Made by a program: the position numbers and the translations under genes. This document shows positions 25,092 through 36,000 of a stretch of DNA of 64,000 bases, in pieces. Under the pieces are notes generated by a model. It ran no database searches and had not been told where the DNA came from. It saw nothing but the letters and a program-made list of their open reading frames with translations. Numbering within the stretch: the stretch's first letter is position 1; each line of letters opens with the position of its first letter. The stretch spans positions 1-64,000 of the forward strand of contig CALUPD010000004.1 in assembly GCA_944322605.1 (NCBI GenBank), read 5' to 3'. Origin of the DNA: an uncultured Bacteroidales bacterium. Its GTDB lineage: Bacteria; Bacteroidota; Bacteroidia; Bacteroidales; UBA932.

Positions 25092-26531
25092 GTGGACAAA
25101 AAGCATGATATACCATATATAATAACATGCGCCCTGCTGATATTTCTGCTCTCCCCGAGGCATGCCTGCGGACAGGATTTTTACATAAACGGAATTTCCA
25201 TATCAGGCAACAAGCACACGAAAGAAGTCGTCATCAGGCGCGAGCTTCCTTTCAAGGCCGGCCGGATCTACGGCAAGCAGTCGCTCGACGAGCAAATAGA
25301 ATCGGCGAAGGGAAACCTCATGAACACGTCCCTTTTCAATTATGTCGACATAACGTACTCCAAGGCAGCCGGAACACCGGCACCGGACCATGAAACAGCC
25401 GGGGATTACGACGAGACGATAGACATAAACATCAGGGTGGAAGAAAGATGGTATATCTGGCCCCTGCTCGGAATCAATTTCGAAGACCGGAACCTGAGCA
25501 GCTGGTTCAGGGAAATGGACTTCACGAAAATAAGCGGGGACGCCGGGATAATCGTGGACAATTTATGGGGACTGAACCACAGCCTGAACATAGGAGGCTC
25601 GTTCGGATACAAAAAGGCCGCCTACATCAAATACAACAAAATATCTCTGGACCGCAACGGAAAGCACAGCATCAACCTAAGCGCGTCCTACACCCTGAAC
25701 AGCACAGAAAACATAATAGCCCTCAACAACAAGCCAGTCTACCTGAAAATCAACGACGGATACATAAAGAAAAGATTCGCGGCTTCGATAAAATACACCA
25801 ACAGGCCGATACTCAGGCTGAAAAACGATTTCACAGTGGAATACGCCAACGTGTCGATAGCAGACACCATCCTCAAAATCAACCCGGAGTACTGGGGAAG
25901 CGGCAAAACGCACAGGGAAACCATTACCGCCACATACGAACTCAAATACGACAGGAGGGACTATGCGCAATACCCTACTGAGGGATACTACGCCGAAGCG
26001 AGCCTTTCCGGAATCTTCGACCTGAACACATCCTTCAGGATGGGAAAGCTGTCCGCTCAGTTCGAATTATACAACAAGCTGTCCGACAGATGGTTCATTG
26101 CCAATGCCCTGTCGGCGGGATTCTCATTGAAAAACAATCAGGCCTACATCTATGACAAGGCCATAGGCTACGGGGACGCGAACATAAGGGGATTCGAATA
26201 TGTCACGATCGACGGGCAGCAATATGTCACGTCGAACAACACTGTCAGGTTCTGCCTCATGCCTACCAAGATATTCACGATAGACTTTCTATCCTTCATT
26301 CCAAAATTCAACAAGATACACTTCACGATCTACGCCAACGCGTTTTTCGACATGGGATACGCCTACAACGTGAACATGCCCGACGTCCCGCTGGATGACA
26401 AGTTCCTTTACAGCGCAGGAATAGGAATAGACGTTGTCACGTACTACGACATAGTCATCGGCGCGCATTGCGCGGTCACGAACGAAGGGAATGCGGGAAT
26501 TTTCTTCACATTAAGGACCGCCTTCTTCTGA
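25092..26531 (+). CDS. BamA/TamA-like outer membrane surface antigen protein
   Basis: A 479-residue protein from a GTG start, with a signal peptide (IITCALLIFLLSPRHACG), one POTRA-like domain (FYINGISISGNKHTKEVVIRREL) and a C-terminal 16-strand-type beta barrel (bacterial surface antigen family) with alternating aromatic strands and a final Phe (TLRTAFF). It is shorter than BamA, which has five POTRA domains; one-POTRA forms are common extra Omp85 proteins in Bacteroidota. Likely located in the outer membrane, assisting insertion or export of a partner that is not visible here. Transcribed alone, divergent from the HU gene. Confidence 0.82.
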   Translation: MDKKHDIPYIITCALLIFLLSPRHACGQDFYINGISISGNKHTKEVVIRRELPFKAGRIYGKQSLDEQIESAKGNLMNTSLFNYVDITYSKAAGTPAPDHETAGDYDETIDINIRVEERWYIWPLLGINFEDRNLSSWFREMDFTKISGDAGIIVDNLWGLNHSLNIGGSFGYKKAAYIKYNKISLDRNGKHSINLSASYTLNSTENIIALNNKPVYLKINDGYIKKRFAASIKYTNRPILRLKNDFTVEYANVSIADTILKINPEYWGSGKTHRETITATYELKYDRRDYAQYPTEGYYAEASLSGIFDLNTSFRMGKLSAQFELYNKLSDRWFIANALSAGFSLKNNQAYIYDKAIGYGDANIRGFEYVTIDGQQYVTSNNTVRFCLMPTKIFTIDFLSFIPKFNKIHFTIYANAFFDMGYAYNVNMPDVPLDDKFLYSAGIGIDVVTYYDIVIGAHCAVTNEGNAGIFFTLRTAFF

Positions 26532-26621
26532 CACGCCGCCATCGCATGGATTACGGAATTATGGCACAATGATTGACTGATAATATTCAATGCGATTTTT
26601 TATAGAATTAACAATTAAGCT

Positions 26622-26636
26622 CTGCCAGATTGGCAG
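26622..26636. promoter_or_regulatory. Palindrome directly upstream of lon
   Basis: CTGCCA-gat-TGGCAG is a perfect 6-bp inverted repeat with a 3-bp centre, 12 bp before the lon ATG. Its position and symmetry suggest an operator for stress control or a promoter element, but I know of no certain match. Confidence 0.45.
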
Positions 26637-26648
26637 AAAAAGGATTTT

Positions 26649-29054
26649 ATGAACTTTTCAGAAATATTATTGAAAGCATTAGAAGGAGGAGACATGAACA
26701 TCATTCCGGTAATGAATATAGAAACCAGTTCAAAGCTGAATGAGGCCGACATTCCTGAAGAGCTTCCCATACTTGCGCTCAGGAACGCGGTATTGTTCCC
26801 CAATACGGTGATTCCGATAACCATAGGACGGGAAAAATCTCTGAGATTGGTAAAAGAAGCCTACAAGGCCAACAAGATAATAGGAGCCGTGACTCAAAAG
26901 GACGTAAAGGTCGAAGAACCTGAAAGGAAAGACCTCTACGACATAGGAACCCTCGCCAGAATCATAAAGCTGATCGAAATGCCGGACGGGTCGGTCACCG
27001 CCATACTGCAAGGCATAAAAAGGCTGAGGCTTGTGGAAATAACGTCTTTCGAGCCTTACATAAAGGCAAGGGTGGACTACATCCCTGAAAGAAACGCAAG
27101 AAAGGACGATGAAGACTTCAACATGATCTGCGAGTCGATAAAGGACAGCGCGATGCAGATCATAAAGATGTCCCCGAACCTACCTCAGGAAGCAGGCTTC
27201 GCCATAAAGAACATCGATTCGGACGAATTCCTCATAAATTTCGTGGCATCGAGCATAGAGCTTGAGAACCCTCTTGACAAAATGCAGCTTCTCACAGAGG
27301 ACAAGCTGAAAGCGAGGGCGATGAAACTGCTCGAACTGCTTAACAAGCAACTGTCCCTGCTTATGATAAAGGAAGACATACAGCAGAAGGTGCGTTCCGA
27401 GATGGACCAGCAGCAAAGGGAATACTACCTCAACAACCAGCTGAAGACAATCCAGGAAGAACTCGGGATAGGAGAAAACGGGGAAGAAGTCGACGAACTG
27501 AAAGCCAAGGCTGAAAAAAAGAACTGGCCCGAATACGCAAAAAACACTTTCGACAAGGAAATAAAACGGCTTGAAAGAATCAATCCGTCTTCACCGGACT
27601 ACAACGTGCTGATGTCCTATCTCCAGTTCCTCGTAGAGCTTCCATGGAATGAAACCACGGAGGACAACCTCGATCTGGAAAACGCGCGCAACGTCCTCGA
27701 CAAGGACCATTACGGCCTTGAGCAGGTAAAAGACAGGATTATCGAATACCTCGCCGTCCTGTCCCTGAGGCATGACATGAAATCGCCTATCCTGTGCCTT
27801 TACGGGCCTCCGGGAGTAGGAAAGACATCCCTCGGAAAATCAGTGGCAAGGGCGCTCGGAAGAAAATACGAAAGGGTCGCATTGGGAGGCCTTCACGACG
27901 AATCGGAAATCAGGGGACACAGGAGGACATACATAGGAGCCATGCCTGGACGCATACTGCAAGCCATCAACAGATGCGGCGAATCGAATCCGGTAATCGT
28001 GCTCGATGAAATAGACAAGGTGTCGAACGACTACAAGGGAGATCCCGAATCGGCCCTGCTCGAAGTGCTCGACCCTGAGCAAAACACGTCGTTCCATGAC
28101 AATTATCTCGACATCGAATACGACCTTTCGAAGGTACTGTTCATAACGACGGCCAACAATATCGGAGACATACACCCCGCCCTGCGCGACAGGATGGAAA
28201 TGATAAACGTAAGCGGCTACATAGCTGAAGAGAAATACTTCATCGCGAAGGACTACCTGATTCCAAAGCAAAGGGAAGCCCACGGCCTGAAGCCTTCGAA
28301 CTTCAAGCTCGGAAAGGCAGCCATAGACACTATCATCAACGACTACACCAACGAATCCGGAGTCAGGGGACTTGACAAGCAGATAGCCAAGCTCGCGCGC
28401 AAAACGGCGAAAAGGGTAGCCATGGGAGAAGACACCATACCTGCCTACGGAAAAGCCGAAGTCAAGGAGATGTTGGGAATTCCGACAGCCCAGCACGATC
28501 TCCAAAAAGGAAACGAAGCTCCAGGAGTAGTCACCGGGCTTGCATGGACGCAGAACGGAGGGGAGATACTATTTGTCGAATGCAGCCTCAGCGAAGGTAA
28601 AGGAGTGCTTTCAACCACCGGAAACCTCGGCGACGTGATGAAAGAATCCGTAATGATAGCATTCCAATACATCAAGGCCCATCCGAAACTCGTAAAGCTC
28701 ACGACAAAAGCGATAATGTCGAAAGACATGCACATCCACGTGCCGGAAGGGGCTATTCCGAAAGACGGTCCTTCGGCAGGAATAACGATGGTCAGCGCGA
28801 TGGCTTCCGCATACATGAACAGGAAAGTAAAAAGCGGCATCGCCATGACAGGAGAAATAACCCTCAGGGGCAAAGTCCTTCCCGTAGGCGGAATAAAAGA
28901 GAAGATTCTCGCAGCCAAACGCTCCGGAGTAAAGACGATAATCCTCTCGGCGGAAAATGAAAAAGACATAAAGGAAATCAAGGAAATCTACATAAAGGGC
29001 CTTGAATTCAAATATGTGAATACGATAGACGAAGTCATAGAATACATATTCTAA
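26649..29054 (+). CDS. lon: ATP-dependent protease Lon
   Basis: An 801-residue Lon protease. The N-terminal substrate-recognition domain begins at LPILALRNAVLFPNTVIPI. The AAA+ module has Walker A GPPGVGKT (386-393) and Walker B VIVLDEIDK. The C-terminal peptidase has the catalytic serine in KDGPSAGITM (about Ser709) and lysine in GGIKEKILAAKRSG. It degrades misfolded and regulatory proteins. There are two possible starts, the first at MNFSEIL and one at MNIIPVM 17 codons later; family members usually have a short acidic N-terminal extension. ung follows after 6 bp, so the two are probably cotranscribed. Confidence 0.97.
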   Translation: MNFSEILLKALEGGDMNIIPVMNIETSSKLNEADIPEELPILALRNAVLFPNTVIPITIGREKSLRLVKEAYKANKIIGAVTQKDVKVEEPERKDLYDIGTLARIIKLIEMPDGSVTAILQGIKRLRLVEITSFEPYIKARVDYIPERNARKDDEDFNMICESIKDSAMQIIKMSPNLPQEAGFAIKNIDSDEFLINFVASSIELENPLDKMQLLTEDKLKARAMKLLELLNKQLSLLMIKEDIQQKVRSEMDQQQREYYLNNQLKTIQEELGIGENGEEVDELKAKAEKKNWPEYAKNTFDKEIKRLERINPSSPDYNVLMSYLQFLVELPWNETTEDNLDLENARNVLDKDHYGLEQVKDRIIEYLAVLSLRHDMKSPILCLYGPPGVGKTSLGKSVARALGRKYERVALGGLHDESEIRGHRRTYIGAMPGRILQAINRCGESNPVIVLDEIDKVSNDYKGDPESALLEVLDPEQNTSFHDNYLDIEYDLSKVLFITTANNIGDIHPALRDRMEMINVSGYIAEEKYFIAKDYLIPKQREAHGLKPSNFKLGKAAIDTIINDYTNESGVRGLDKQIAKLARKTAKRVAMGEDTIPAYGKAEVKEMLGIPTAQHDLQKGNEAPGVVTGLAWTQNGGEILFVECSLSEGKGVLSTTGNLGDVMKESVMIAFQYIKAHPKLVKLTTKAIMSKDMHIHVPEGAIPKDGPSAGITMVSAMASAYMNRKVKSGIAMTGEITLRGKVLPVGGIKEKILAAKRSGVKTIILSAENEKDIKEIKEIYIKGLEFKYVNTIDEVIEYIF

Positions 29055-29060
29055 GAAGCC

Positions 29061-29732
29061 ATGTTGTCTGAAAACCAACTCGCCTCCGGGTGGTATCCAG
29101 TGCTGAAGGACCTCACAGAGGCGGGTTTTTACAAGGAGATACGCAGGAAAATCGTAGAGGACCTGAATGCGGGCAAAACGATATATCCTCCCATGGGACT
29201 TGTCATGAATGCGTTCAGGCTGACACCGTTCGACAGCCTGTCCGTGGTAATAATAGGACAGGACCCCTACCATAACCCCGGACAGGCCCACGGGCTTGCC
29301 TTCTCGGTGCCGGAAGGGGTCGTGCCGCCTCCGTCATTGAAGAACATATATACTGAAATCCAGAACGACATCGGAACGAAAAAGGATTTTTCAAACGGAT
29401 GCCTTGAAAGCTGGTGCAGGCAAGGAGTGCTTCTTCTGAACGCATCGCTCACGGTAAGGGCGACAGAACCGGGGTCGCACGCGAACATAGGCTGGCAGAC
29501 ATTCACGGACGAAGTGATAAAAAGGATATCTTCGTTGAAAGACGGGATAGTGTTCATGCTATGGGGAAATTATGCGAAAAGCAAGAAGGTCCTGATAGAC
29601 TCGTCAAGGCACTTGGTGCTCGAAGCCGCCCACCCTTCCCCCCTTGCAAGAGGCGCGTTCTTCGGATGCAGGCACTTCTCAAAATGCAACGAATACCTCG
29701 TCTCCAAGGGGAAAAAGCCGATTGAATGGTAA
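29061..29732 (+). CDS. ung: Uracil-DNA glycosylase
   Basis: A 223-residue family 1 UDG. The catalytic water-activating motif GQDPYHNPGQAHGLAFSV and the minor-groove loop HPSPLARGAFFGCRHFSKCN are complete. It removes uracil from DNA to start base-excision repair. The start, MLSENQLASGW, is 6 bp after the lon stop. Length is standard. Confidence 0.96.
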   Translation: MLSENQLASGWYPVLKDLTEAGFYKEIRRKIVEDLNAGKTIYPPMGLVMNAFRLTPFDSLSVVIIGQDPYHNPGQAHGLAFSVPEGVVPPPSLKNIYTEIQNDIGTKKDFSNGCLESWCRQGVLLLNASLTVRATEPGSHANIGWQTFTDEVIKRISSLKDGIVFMLWGNYAKSKKVLIDSSRHLVLEAAHPSPLARGAFFGCRHFSKCNEYLVSKGKKPIEW

Positions 29733-29963
29733 AGCAAACCGGCCATCGGATTTGCAACAGCAGGCAGAAGCGGCTATGGATAATTTATGCAAAGCCCTCG
29801 AAGGGACCTGCAATGGCATGTCCGATGCATTCCTTGCATGGATATTTATTCAAGGCCCCAGAAATCCAGGATCCCAGCAAGGCAGCATGGCCGGAAAGGA
29901 GCATGAATTATTTTGCATGAACGACATTAAATCATAATTTAGCGGACTTTAATACATAGCGAC

Positions 29964-30404
29964 ATGAAAAACATATCAAAACTCGCAACAGCAGCGGCGG
30001 CAGCGGCAGCATTGCTTTTTGCGGCATGCAATTCCGGCAGCCGCGCGGAAAACGCTGCAAAAATGGAATACGGGAAACAATACAGGCTCGTATCGATGTA
30101 TCAGAACGGACAAGAACTTGAATTCAGCGGAGACACCGCGTCCGTGCCTGACATGGTATTCGACAGTTCGAAAGTCTCAGGATTCGCAGGGGTGAACAGG
30201 TACTTCGGGAAAATGGAATACGACAGCAAGACCGGAGCGATAAAATTAGGACCGGTGGCATCTACGATGATGGCAGGCCCGGGCATGGAAACCGAAAGCT
30301 CGTTCCTTGAAAACCTCAACAACGCAAGATTCATAGAATTCGCCAAGGACAGCAGCCTTGTAATTCTCGACTCTTTGAAGAACAGGCTGATGGTCCTGAA
30401 ATAA
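29964..30404 (+). CDS. META/HslJ-domain lipoprotein
   Basis: A 146-residue predicted lipoprotein: an alanine-rich signal sequence ends at LLFAAC (Cys22). The mature part is a META/HslJ-like domain (VSGFAGVNRYFGKMEYDSKTGAIKLGPVASTMMAGPG, with the typical N-x-Y/F-x-G core and the later METESSFLENLNNA). The E. coli HslJ lipoprotein is heat-inducible and affects novobiocin resistance; the activity of the domain is not known. About 230 bp without a gene separate it from ung, and about 180 bp from coaD. Confidence 0.82.
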   Translation: MKNISKLATAAAAAAALLFAACNSGSRAENAAKMEYGKQYRLVSMYQNGQELEFSGDTASVPDMVFDSSKVSGFAGVNRYFGKMEYDSKTGAIKLGPVASTMMAGPGMETESSFLENLNNARFIEFAKDSSLVILDSLKNRLMVLK

Positions 30405-30588
30405 CAGGAAACTGCAACAACGCGGCATCTCGCCGGACAGGCCGCAGTTTTGCCTGAACGCGGAAAGCAACAGCATTGGCTGCGGCGGCATCCTTGCGCA
30501 ACGCGCCGGGGCATCGCCGCAGTTAACGCAACGGGCAGGAATCCGGCAAGGACCGCTATCCGGACACCGCACTTAAAACCGAAAGAAA

Positions 30589-31074
30589 ATGGACAAGGCC
30601 ATATTCCCGGGGTCGTTCGACCCGTTCACCATAGGCCACATGGACGTGCTGCATTCAGCCCTGCAGCTATTCGATTCGATAATCATAGCCGTAGGATGCA
30701 ACAGCATGAAAAAAGGGCTGTTCGACACGAATACGAGGGTCAGCATCATTGAAGACGCCATAGCGGCGGCCGGCCTGAGCAACGTAAGCGTATGCACCTA
30801 CAGCAACCTGACAATCGATTTTTGCAGGGAAATAGGAGTAAACTGCATAGTCAGGGGACTGAGGACTACCACGGACTTCGAATTCGAAAACGTCATCGCC
30901 CAGGCGAACAAAAAAATCGCGCCTGAAATCTCGACAATATTCATCCCGGCCTCGGGAGAATATTCATTCATATCCTCGACCGTGGTCAGGGACATCATAC
31001 TCCACAAAGGAGACGTCTCGGACTTTCTCCCAAAAGGCGTGGAAATCGGAAAATACACGAAAAACATCTACTGA
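30589..31074 (+). CDS. coaD: Phosphopantetheine adenylyltransferase
   Basis: A 161-residue nucleotidyltransferase with FPGSFDPFTIGH (T/HxGH motif, residues 6-18), NCIVRGLRTTTDFEFE and the C-terminal ISSTVVRD motif. It makes dephospho-CoA from 4'-phosphopantetheine and ATP, the penultimate CoA step. The stop is separated from the next ATG by one base, so the thioredoxin-fold gene is likely translated from the same message. Confidence 0.96.
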   Translation: MDKAIFPGSFDPFTIGHMDVLHSALQLFDSIIIAVGCNSMKKGLFDTNTRVSIIEDAIAAAGLSNVSVCTYSNLTIDFCREIGVNCIVRGLRTTTDFEFENVIAQANKKIAPEISTIFIPASGEYSFISSTVVRDIILHKGDVSDFLPKGVEIGKYTKNIY

Positions 31075-31075
31075 A

Positions 31076-32980
31076 ATGCACTCTGCCAAACATATGGCAT
31101 CCGGAAGAAAGGCCGCTGCGGACGGAAAGCAAAACGACTGCCGCCTTGCAAAGGCCGCCATCTTCATTTTCTGCGCGGCTCTTCCTGCGGCAGGGTCCGC
31201 TTGGGCGCAACCGAATCAAGTGCAAAACATAGCCAGCGCAAGCCGGGCCGTGATTCAGCTACAGGACAGGCCTCGGCCCGCAGATAAACCAGGGATACGG
31301 CAGGGCGGCAACGCAAGCCCTGAAACAGCCGCCCTGACTGACGGAACGGCTATCGGCATGACTGCCGATGCAGCTGCCTCAATGACTGCCGGGGCTACAG
31401 ACACCGCCGCGAATGTTGGTGCGACAGCCGCCATGACTGCTTCCACGACTGCTTCCACGACTGCCGATACGGCAGACACGGCAGACACGGCAGACACGGC
31501 AGGCACGGCAGATGCCGCCGCGCCAATAAAAAACGATACATGCGGAATCCGGTGGCGCATACCCGGGGACATGCATGTATTCAGGCAAATAGACTCTGCA
31601 ATAGCATGCGGAGAAAAGCCGGCAGCCGAAACAGCATTGGAACTTTACGGATTCTTCATAAACTCGCCCATCATGGGGGACGAGAACTATGCCGTCTACA
31701 TCATTCAGAACTACTTTCTCAACGGAAGGTTAGAGACCGGGGAAGACAACCTCCTGAAAATGAAACTGTACAACGCATTCAACAGCCGCTCGCTCATAGG
31801 AATGCAGGCCCCCGAACTGATTCTTGAAGACAGGCATCTTGAAAACATAGATGTCAACGCCAAAAAGAGCAAATACAAGATACTCTATTTCTACGACGAA
31901 CAGTGCGCCCAGTGCGCATTGCAATCCCCTCTGATAGTGAAGCTCGCAAAAGAAATACCGGTACGCGGAATCGACATATTCGCGATATGCACCTCGACAG
32001 ACCAAGAAAAATGGTTCGACTATATCGGAAGCACATTCGAAGGACTCGGGAACGACGACCCCAATGCCTTCATGGATACCAATCCCGACACCACGAGATG
32101 GTATAACCTGTTCGACCCGGACGCCGAGTCGGACTTCTTCATCACCTACAACGTGGCATCCACGCCGCAGATGTTCCTTATCGACCGGTTCGGGTTCATA
32201 ATCGGAAGGAACCTCGACGTACTCACGCTGACGGAACTTATCCGCGACATGGAAAACGCGGACAACAACCTGTACGCATACATAGACAGCATCTACGAGA
32301 CCGTCACGCCTTCAACGGCAGAAGAAGCCGCATATTTCACAAGCAAGTTCTATTCCATCTGCAACGGGGACGAAAACCTCCAGCGCAAAACTCTGATGCA
32401 CATCTACGGGCTGTTCAAATCATCGGATAACCATGCCCTTGCCGAAGCGGCTGCGGAACTTGCAGAAAAATACATCGTTGGCAACAGCATGCTATGGGAT
32501 GAAAGGACAGTGGCCGAAACGGAGCATGCCCTCGAAATTTTCAGGAAAAATCCCGTAGGAGACACCATCCGCGACCTCGAACTGTCCGACATGCACAACG
32601 CGCCGGTCCGCCTGCACGAGATGCTGCGCGGCAACGCATGCAAGGTCGTGACATTCTACTCTTCGGACTGCCCTGTCTGCACGGCAGCCATCGACCAGCT
32701 GGAACGCATCAGGAAGAGCAGCCCGGATACAGAGTTCGTATATATCTACACCGGCAGGGATTACAACGAAATGGCAGAATACCTGTTCAATGCATTAGGA
32801 ACGGGCATAAGCAAGGACAATGCAGGCATATGGCTGCACGACTGCGAAGGAATCTCCGGAATGTTCGAAAAATTCTCCCTTGAAACAGTGCCTTCCATCT
32901 ACCTGCTCGACAAAGACAACAGGATAATAGCCAAAGACATATCGCCGTTTACGGTAGAAAGCCTGCTTTCCGGATTTTGA
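31076..32980 (+). CDS. Two-domain thioredoxin-fold envelope protein (DUF5106/TlpA-like)
   Basis: A 634-residue predicted secreted protein. A hydrophobic segment (AIFIFCAALPAAGSAWA, about residues 28-44) looks like a signal peptide. A low-complexity Thr/Ala/Asp region (about 75-150) follows, then a helical DUF5106-like part. A first thioredoxin-like domain carries CAQC (in YFYDEQCAQCALQSP), and a second near the C-terminus carries CPVC (in TFYSSDCPVCTAAI). Such proteins are thought to handle disulphides in the periplasm. The low-complexity stretch is encoded by short tandem repeats and may vary in length. The true start may lie a few codons downstream. Confidence 0.7.
   Translation: MHSAKHMASGRKAAADGKQNDCRLAKAAIFIFCAALPAAGSAWAQPNQVQNIASASRAVIQLQDRPRPADKPGIRQGGNASPETAALTDGTAIGMTADAAASMTAGATDTAANVGATAAMTASTTASTTADTADTADTADTAGTADAAAPIKNDTCGIRWRIPGDMHVFRQIDSAIACGEKPAAETALELYGFFINSPIMGDENYAVYIIQNYFLNGRLETGEDNLLKMKLYNAFNSRSLIGMQAPELILEDRHLENIDVNAKKSKYKILYFYDEQCAQCALQSPLIVKLAKEIPVRGIDIFAICTSTDQEKWFDYIGSTFEGLGNDDPNAFMDTNPDTTRWYNLFDPDAESDFFITYNVASTPQMFLIDRFGFIIGRNLDVLTLTELIRDMENADNNLYAYIDSIYETVTPSTAEEAAYFTSKFYSICNGDENLQRKTLMHIYGLFKSSDNHALAEAAAELAEKYIVGNSMLWDERTVAETEHALEIFRKNPVGDTIRDLELSDMHNAPVRLHEMLRGNACKVVTFYSSDCPVCTAAIDQLERIRKSSPDTEFVYIYTGRDYNEMAEYLFNALGTGISKDNAGIWLHDCEGISGMFEKFSLETVPSIYLLDKDNRIIAKDISPFTVESLLSGF
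31433..31513 (+). repeat. In-frame 12-bp and 9-bp tandem repeats
   Basis: Inside the thioredoxin-fold gene: the 12-bp unit ACTGCTTCCACG is repeated twice, then a 9-bp unit GCAGACACG-type about five times, encoding Asp-Thr-Ala repeats. Both unit lengths are multiples of three, so copy-number changes keep the frame. Confidence 0.8.
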
Positions 32981-33050
32981 TTGCCGAAACATTCCAAGTA
33001 AGCATATGCCGGGCAACCGAGAACGGAAATGACTTTGACTCAATCAAGCC

Positions 33051-36000
33051 CTACTCATCCTTCACGCAACGTACATAACCGGTCTCTCCGCTATTGTTCC
33101 TTAACCAGAATGTTCCAACACCGTCAGCGCCCATGCTCCACATGTAGCCCTGCCTCTGATTTGTGTACGGAGTGTCGTCAGGGGTGTCACCGCACATTGA
33201 AAACGCGGTCTGGCACATATATGTGGCATAGGAACTGCCGCTGTAAGAGCCGAAAATATGGTTACCGCAAACCGCTTCATACAACTTCCATGCTCCTGCC
33301 GGCAATTTTGAAGTCATTATCAGCAATTCGCGCATATTAGGAATCCTGTAGCCGGAAGGACACGGATTATAATTAATATCCTGGTAATCCGCCCATTGCT
33401 GCGCATTGGAAAAACTGAATTCATGATTAGAAATAATCCATCCATGCTCGTAAACCGGATTTGGAACAGGAGAAGCATCGGTAGAGCTTACAGTGAATGA
33501 CGAATACGGAAGGTTCGTTTCGCTTTGCTCGTCGTGGTTAGGAAGTTTTCCTACAGTCCTGTACTGCCTTAGCGACTTAGGATTCATGTTGGACAAATCG
33601 AAAGTATAGCTACCGTCACCGTTATCCTTATAAGTGACAAGTTCTTGCGGCAATTCATCGGGTTTTTCAATATCCAATCCCAGATTCCTCAGGCACCTGT
33701 AAGCATAATTATCGCCATTACGGCCTTTGGAAGACTCCGAGTTGCCGTCTCGATCGTATAATCCGCGTGCCGCCCCTTCTTCAGACCATAAAACATACGG
33801 CTTCCACGGAGAAGCATACGAACTGGTCACATAATGCCAGTACACGGATTTTCCTCCAGGCCTGTCGGAAGCGTTGCGCGGATAAAGCCTTGATTGCTGA
33901 TCCAATGCATATTCCCCTAAATAGATATCCGTAAGCTGGTCTATTGAAGCAAGATACCACCTCACCTCTTCAGGATCGATCACATTATCCCCGTTCAAGT
34001 CCCTGTTTCGCATAAGGCAGGCGTACATGGCCGAATTATAATCGTCGTTCAATTTGTACGGAACATCGCCGTCCGTAGAAAGCACATCGGTCCAGTGCTT
34101 TCCCTCCCACATGCGTATGGTATTCAACCGCCCGTTTTTCATGTCCGACGGAGCTATCGCAGCAGCTTCTGCATTTTGCGGAGACAGCCTTCCTCCCTGC
34201 CCGTTGTCGCTATTTTCCATAAAGGATTCAAGTCCCCATGCTTTGGTCAGATTATCGTTATCCACATTGAAAACAGTCTTTATGGCTCTTTGCTTGAACG
34301 TGTAAAGGGAATTGATAAGGCTCGAAGCCCCGTCAGGGCTATATTTTGCAGAATTTATTATAATATGCATCTGCCTGTCGCTTTTCCCGACATTCGTCTT
34401 CCAAAGAGACAGGTCCACGTTGAATCCGGCAACTGTAGGATCGTCATAATAAAGGTTTTCATCTACAAAGGCCGTAATCCATACAGTACCGTTTCCATCA
34501 AAAATCGAAGAAGACGGATTAGCCGATTCCTGTTTCAACCTGTCAATCAATTGATGGATATCCAAAAGCCTTGCCTGGGACGGATGTCCATCATACCCGC
34601 TCGGGAGGCCGTCATCGTCCAATTCCAGATCATCGTAGCACTGGTCACCGGGATATTTGACAAAATTGTCGGCAGATTGTCCGAAATCGCTGTTTATGGC
34701 AAACTTTATCCATTTGTAATCCTGCACGTCGTATTTTACCGGATCGAATTCGCTATACGGGTCCTGCATTCCTTTGCTATATGGAGTATTCACAGAAAAG
34801 GTCATTTCATCCGTGATTTCGCTCTTTTTTAATTCAAGAAGGAATCTGTCATAATGGGAATCCAATTCGAACACAGTGTTTGAACTATACACCACATCTC
34901 CCTCGTAGCCGGGACGGAGCTCGTTTTCCTCATCCGTAGAGACAACCTCTACCACAATTTTATCTATTCCCTTGATAGCTACGTTATAAGTATACTCCGT
35001 ATTTCTTCTTGTATCATAGTCGTTCGCGTCTGTATCCGAATTATGGCCCAAATGAACTGTAAACCTCAAATCAGCATTTACAACCGTGCCGTCTTTCGTA
35101 TACGACAAGTTTCCAGACATTTCAACATAAGTCGAATTGTCATTGGCATAAGCGAAATCAGTGTTCTCGAATTGCTGCCCGGGCCTGCCTGTGAGATCGG
35201 TTTCGTAATTTTTGTTTTTCTCTTCCCTCAGAGAGTAATCGCCTCCTGGGATTTGCTGCTTCGGCGACTTCCTGTTTTCAGGCATATAGAACACAAAACC
35301 GCAATCATTCGAAACCATCTCATTGTCTGAGCCGATGTTGTCCGCAGATGTCTCGAATGAATATTCGTCCGTATCGAAATAATCATCGTCGCGCACTCCT
35401 TGAGTATCGAAATCCCCTGTCCCGGCAGGGAGAAGCAAGGTCTCACGGGGCACTCTCTTTACCGACCAGGAATATGGAGTGAAACTCATGTCAGTCCAGC
35501 CCGAATTCGCAGGAGCTTCCGTATGGACCTTAAAAGAAACCTTCGCGTCAGTCCTTTCCAATCTCAAAGTACACGAAAGTTCAGGGACAGTGCTTCCTCC
35601 TTCTACTCCAGGAGGAATATTTATCTTTATATTATCCCCTGTCGCAGGCATGTTGGGGTCATTTACGGCATAGCCTGTCATCATGAACGAAGCCCCTCTT
35701 GAAACGGCATCGGAATTCATTCTCATGGTCAGAGCCTTAAGTTCCTGCAAGGAGGTGATTTTGTCAAGATCCTCTTTTGCGATGTCGTAAGCGGTATTCA
35801 ATGTTCCTGTCGCGACATTCGCAATTCCGACTATAGTCGTATTGTTCGCGCTGAAAGTCTGGAATTCCACCGTGCCGGATGTAGCCGTTTCTCCGTTATT
35901 GGCTAACAATCCGCTGGACTCATCGAAGAACCCTTGAAAATGCACGCTGCCATCGTTGCTGAAAATCAATACGTAAAGATTAACGACCCTGAATTCGTAA

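Noticed and set aside
29644..29937. 97-codon frame overlapping the ung 3' end and the following gap
   Set aside because: Starts inside ung in another frame, low-complexity composition, no start signal.
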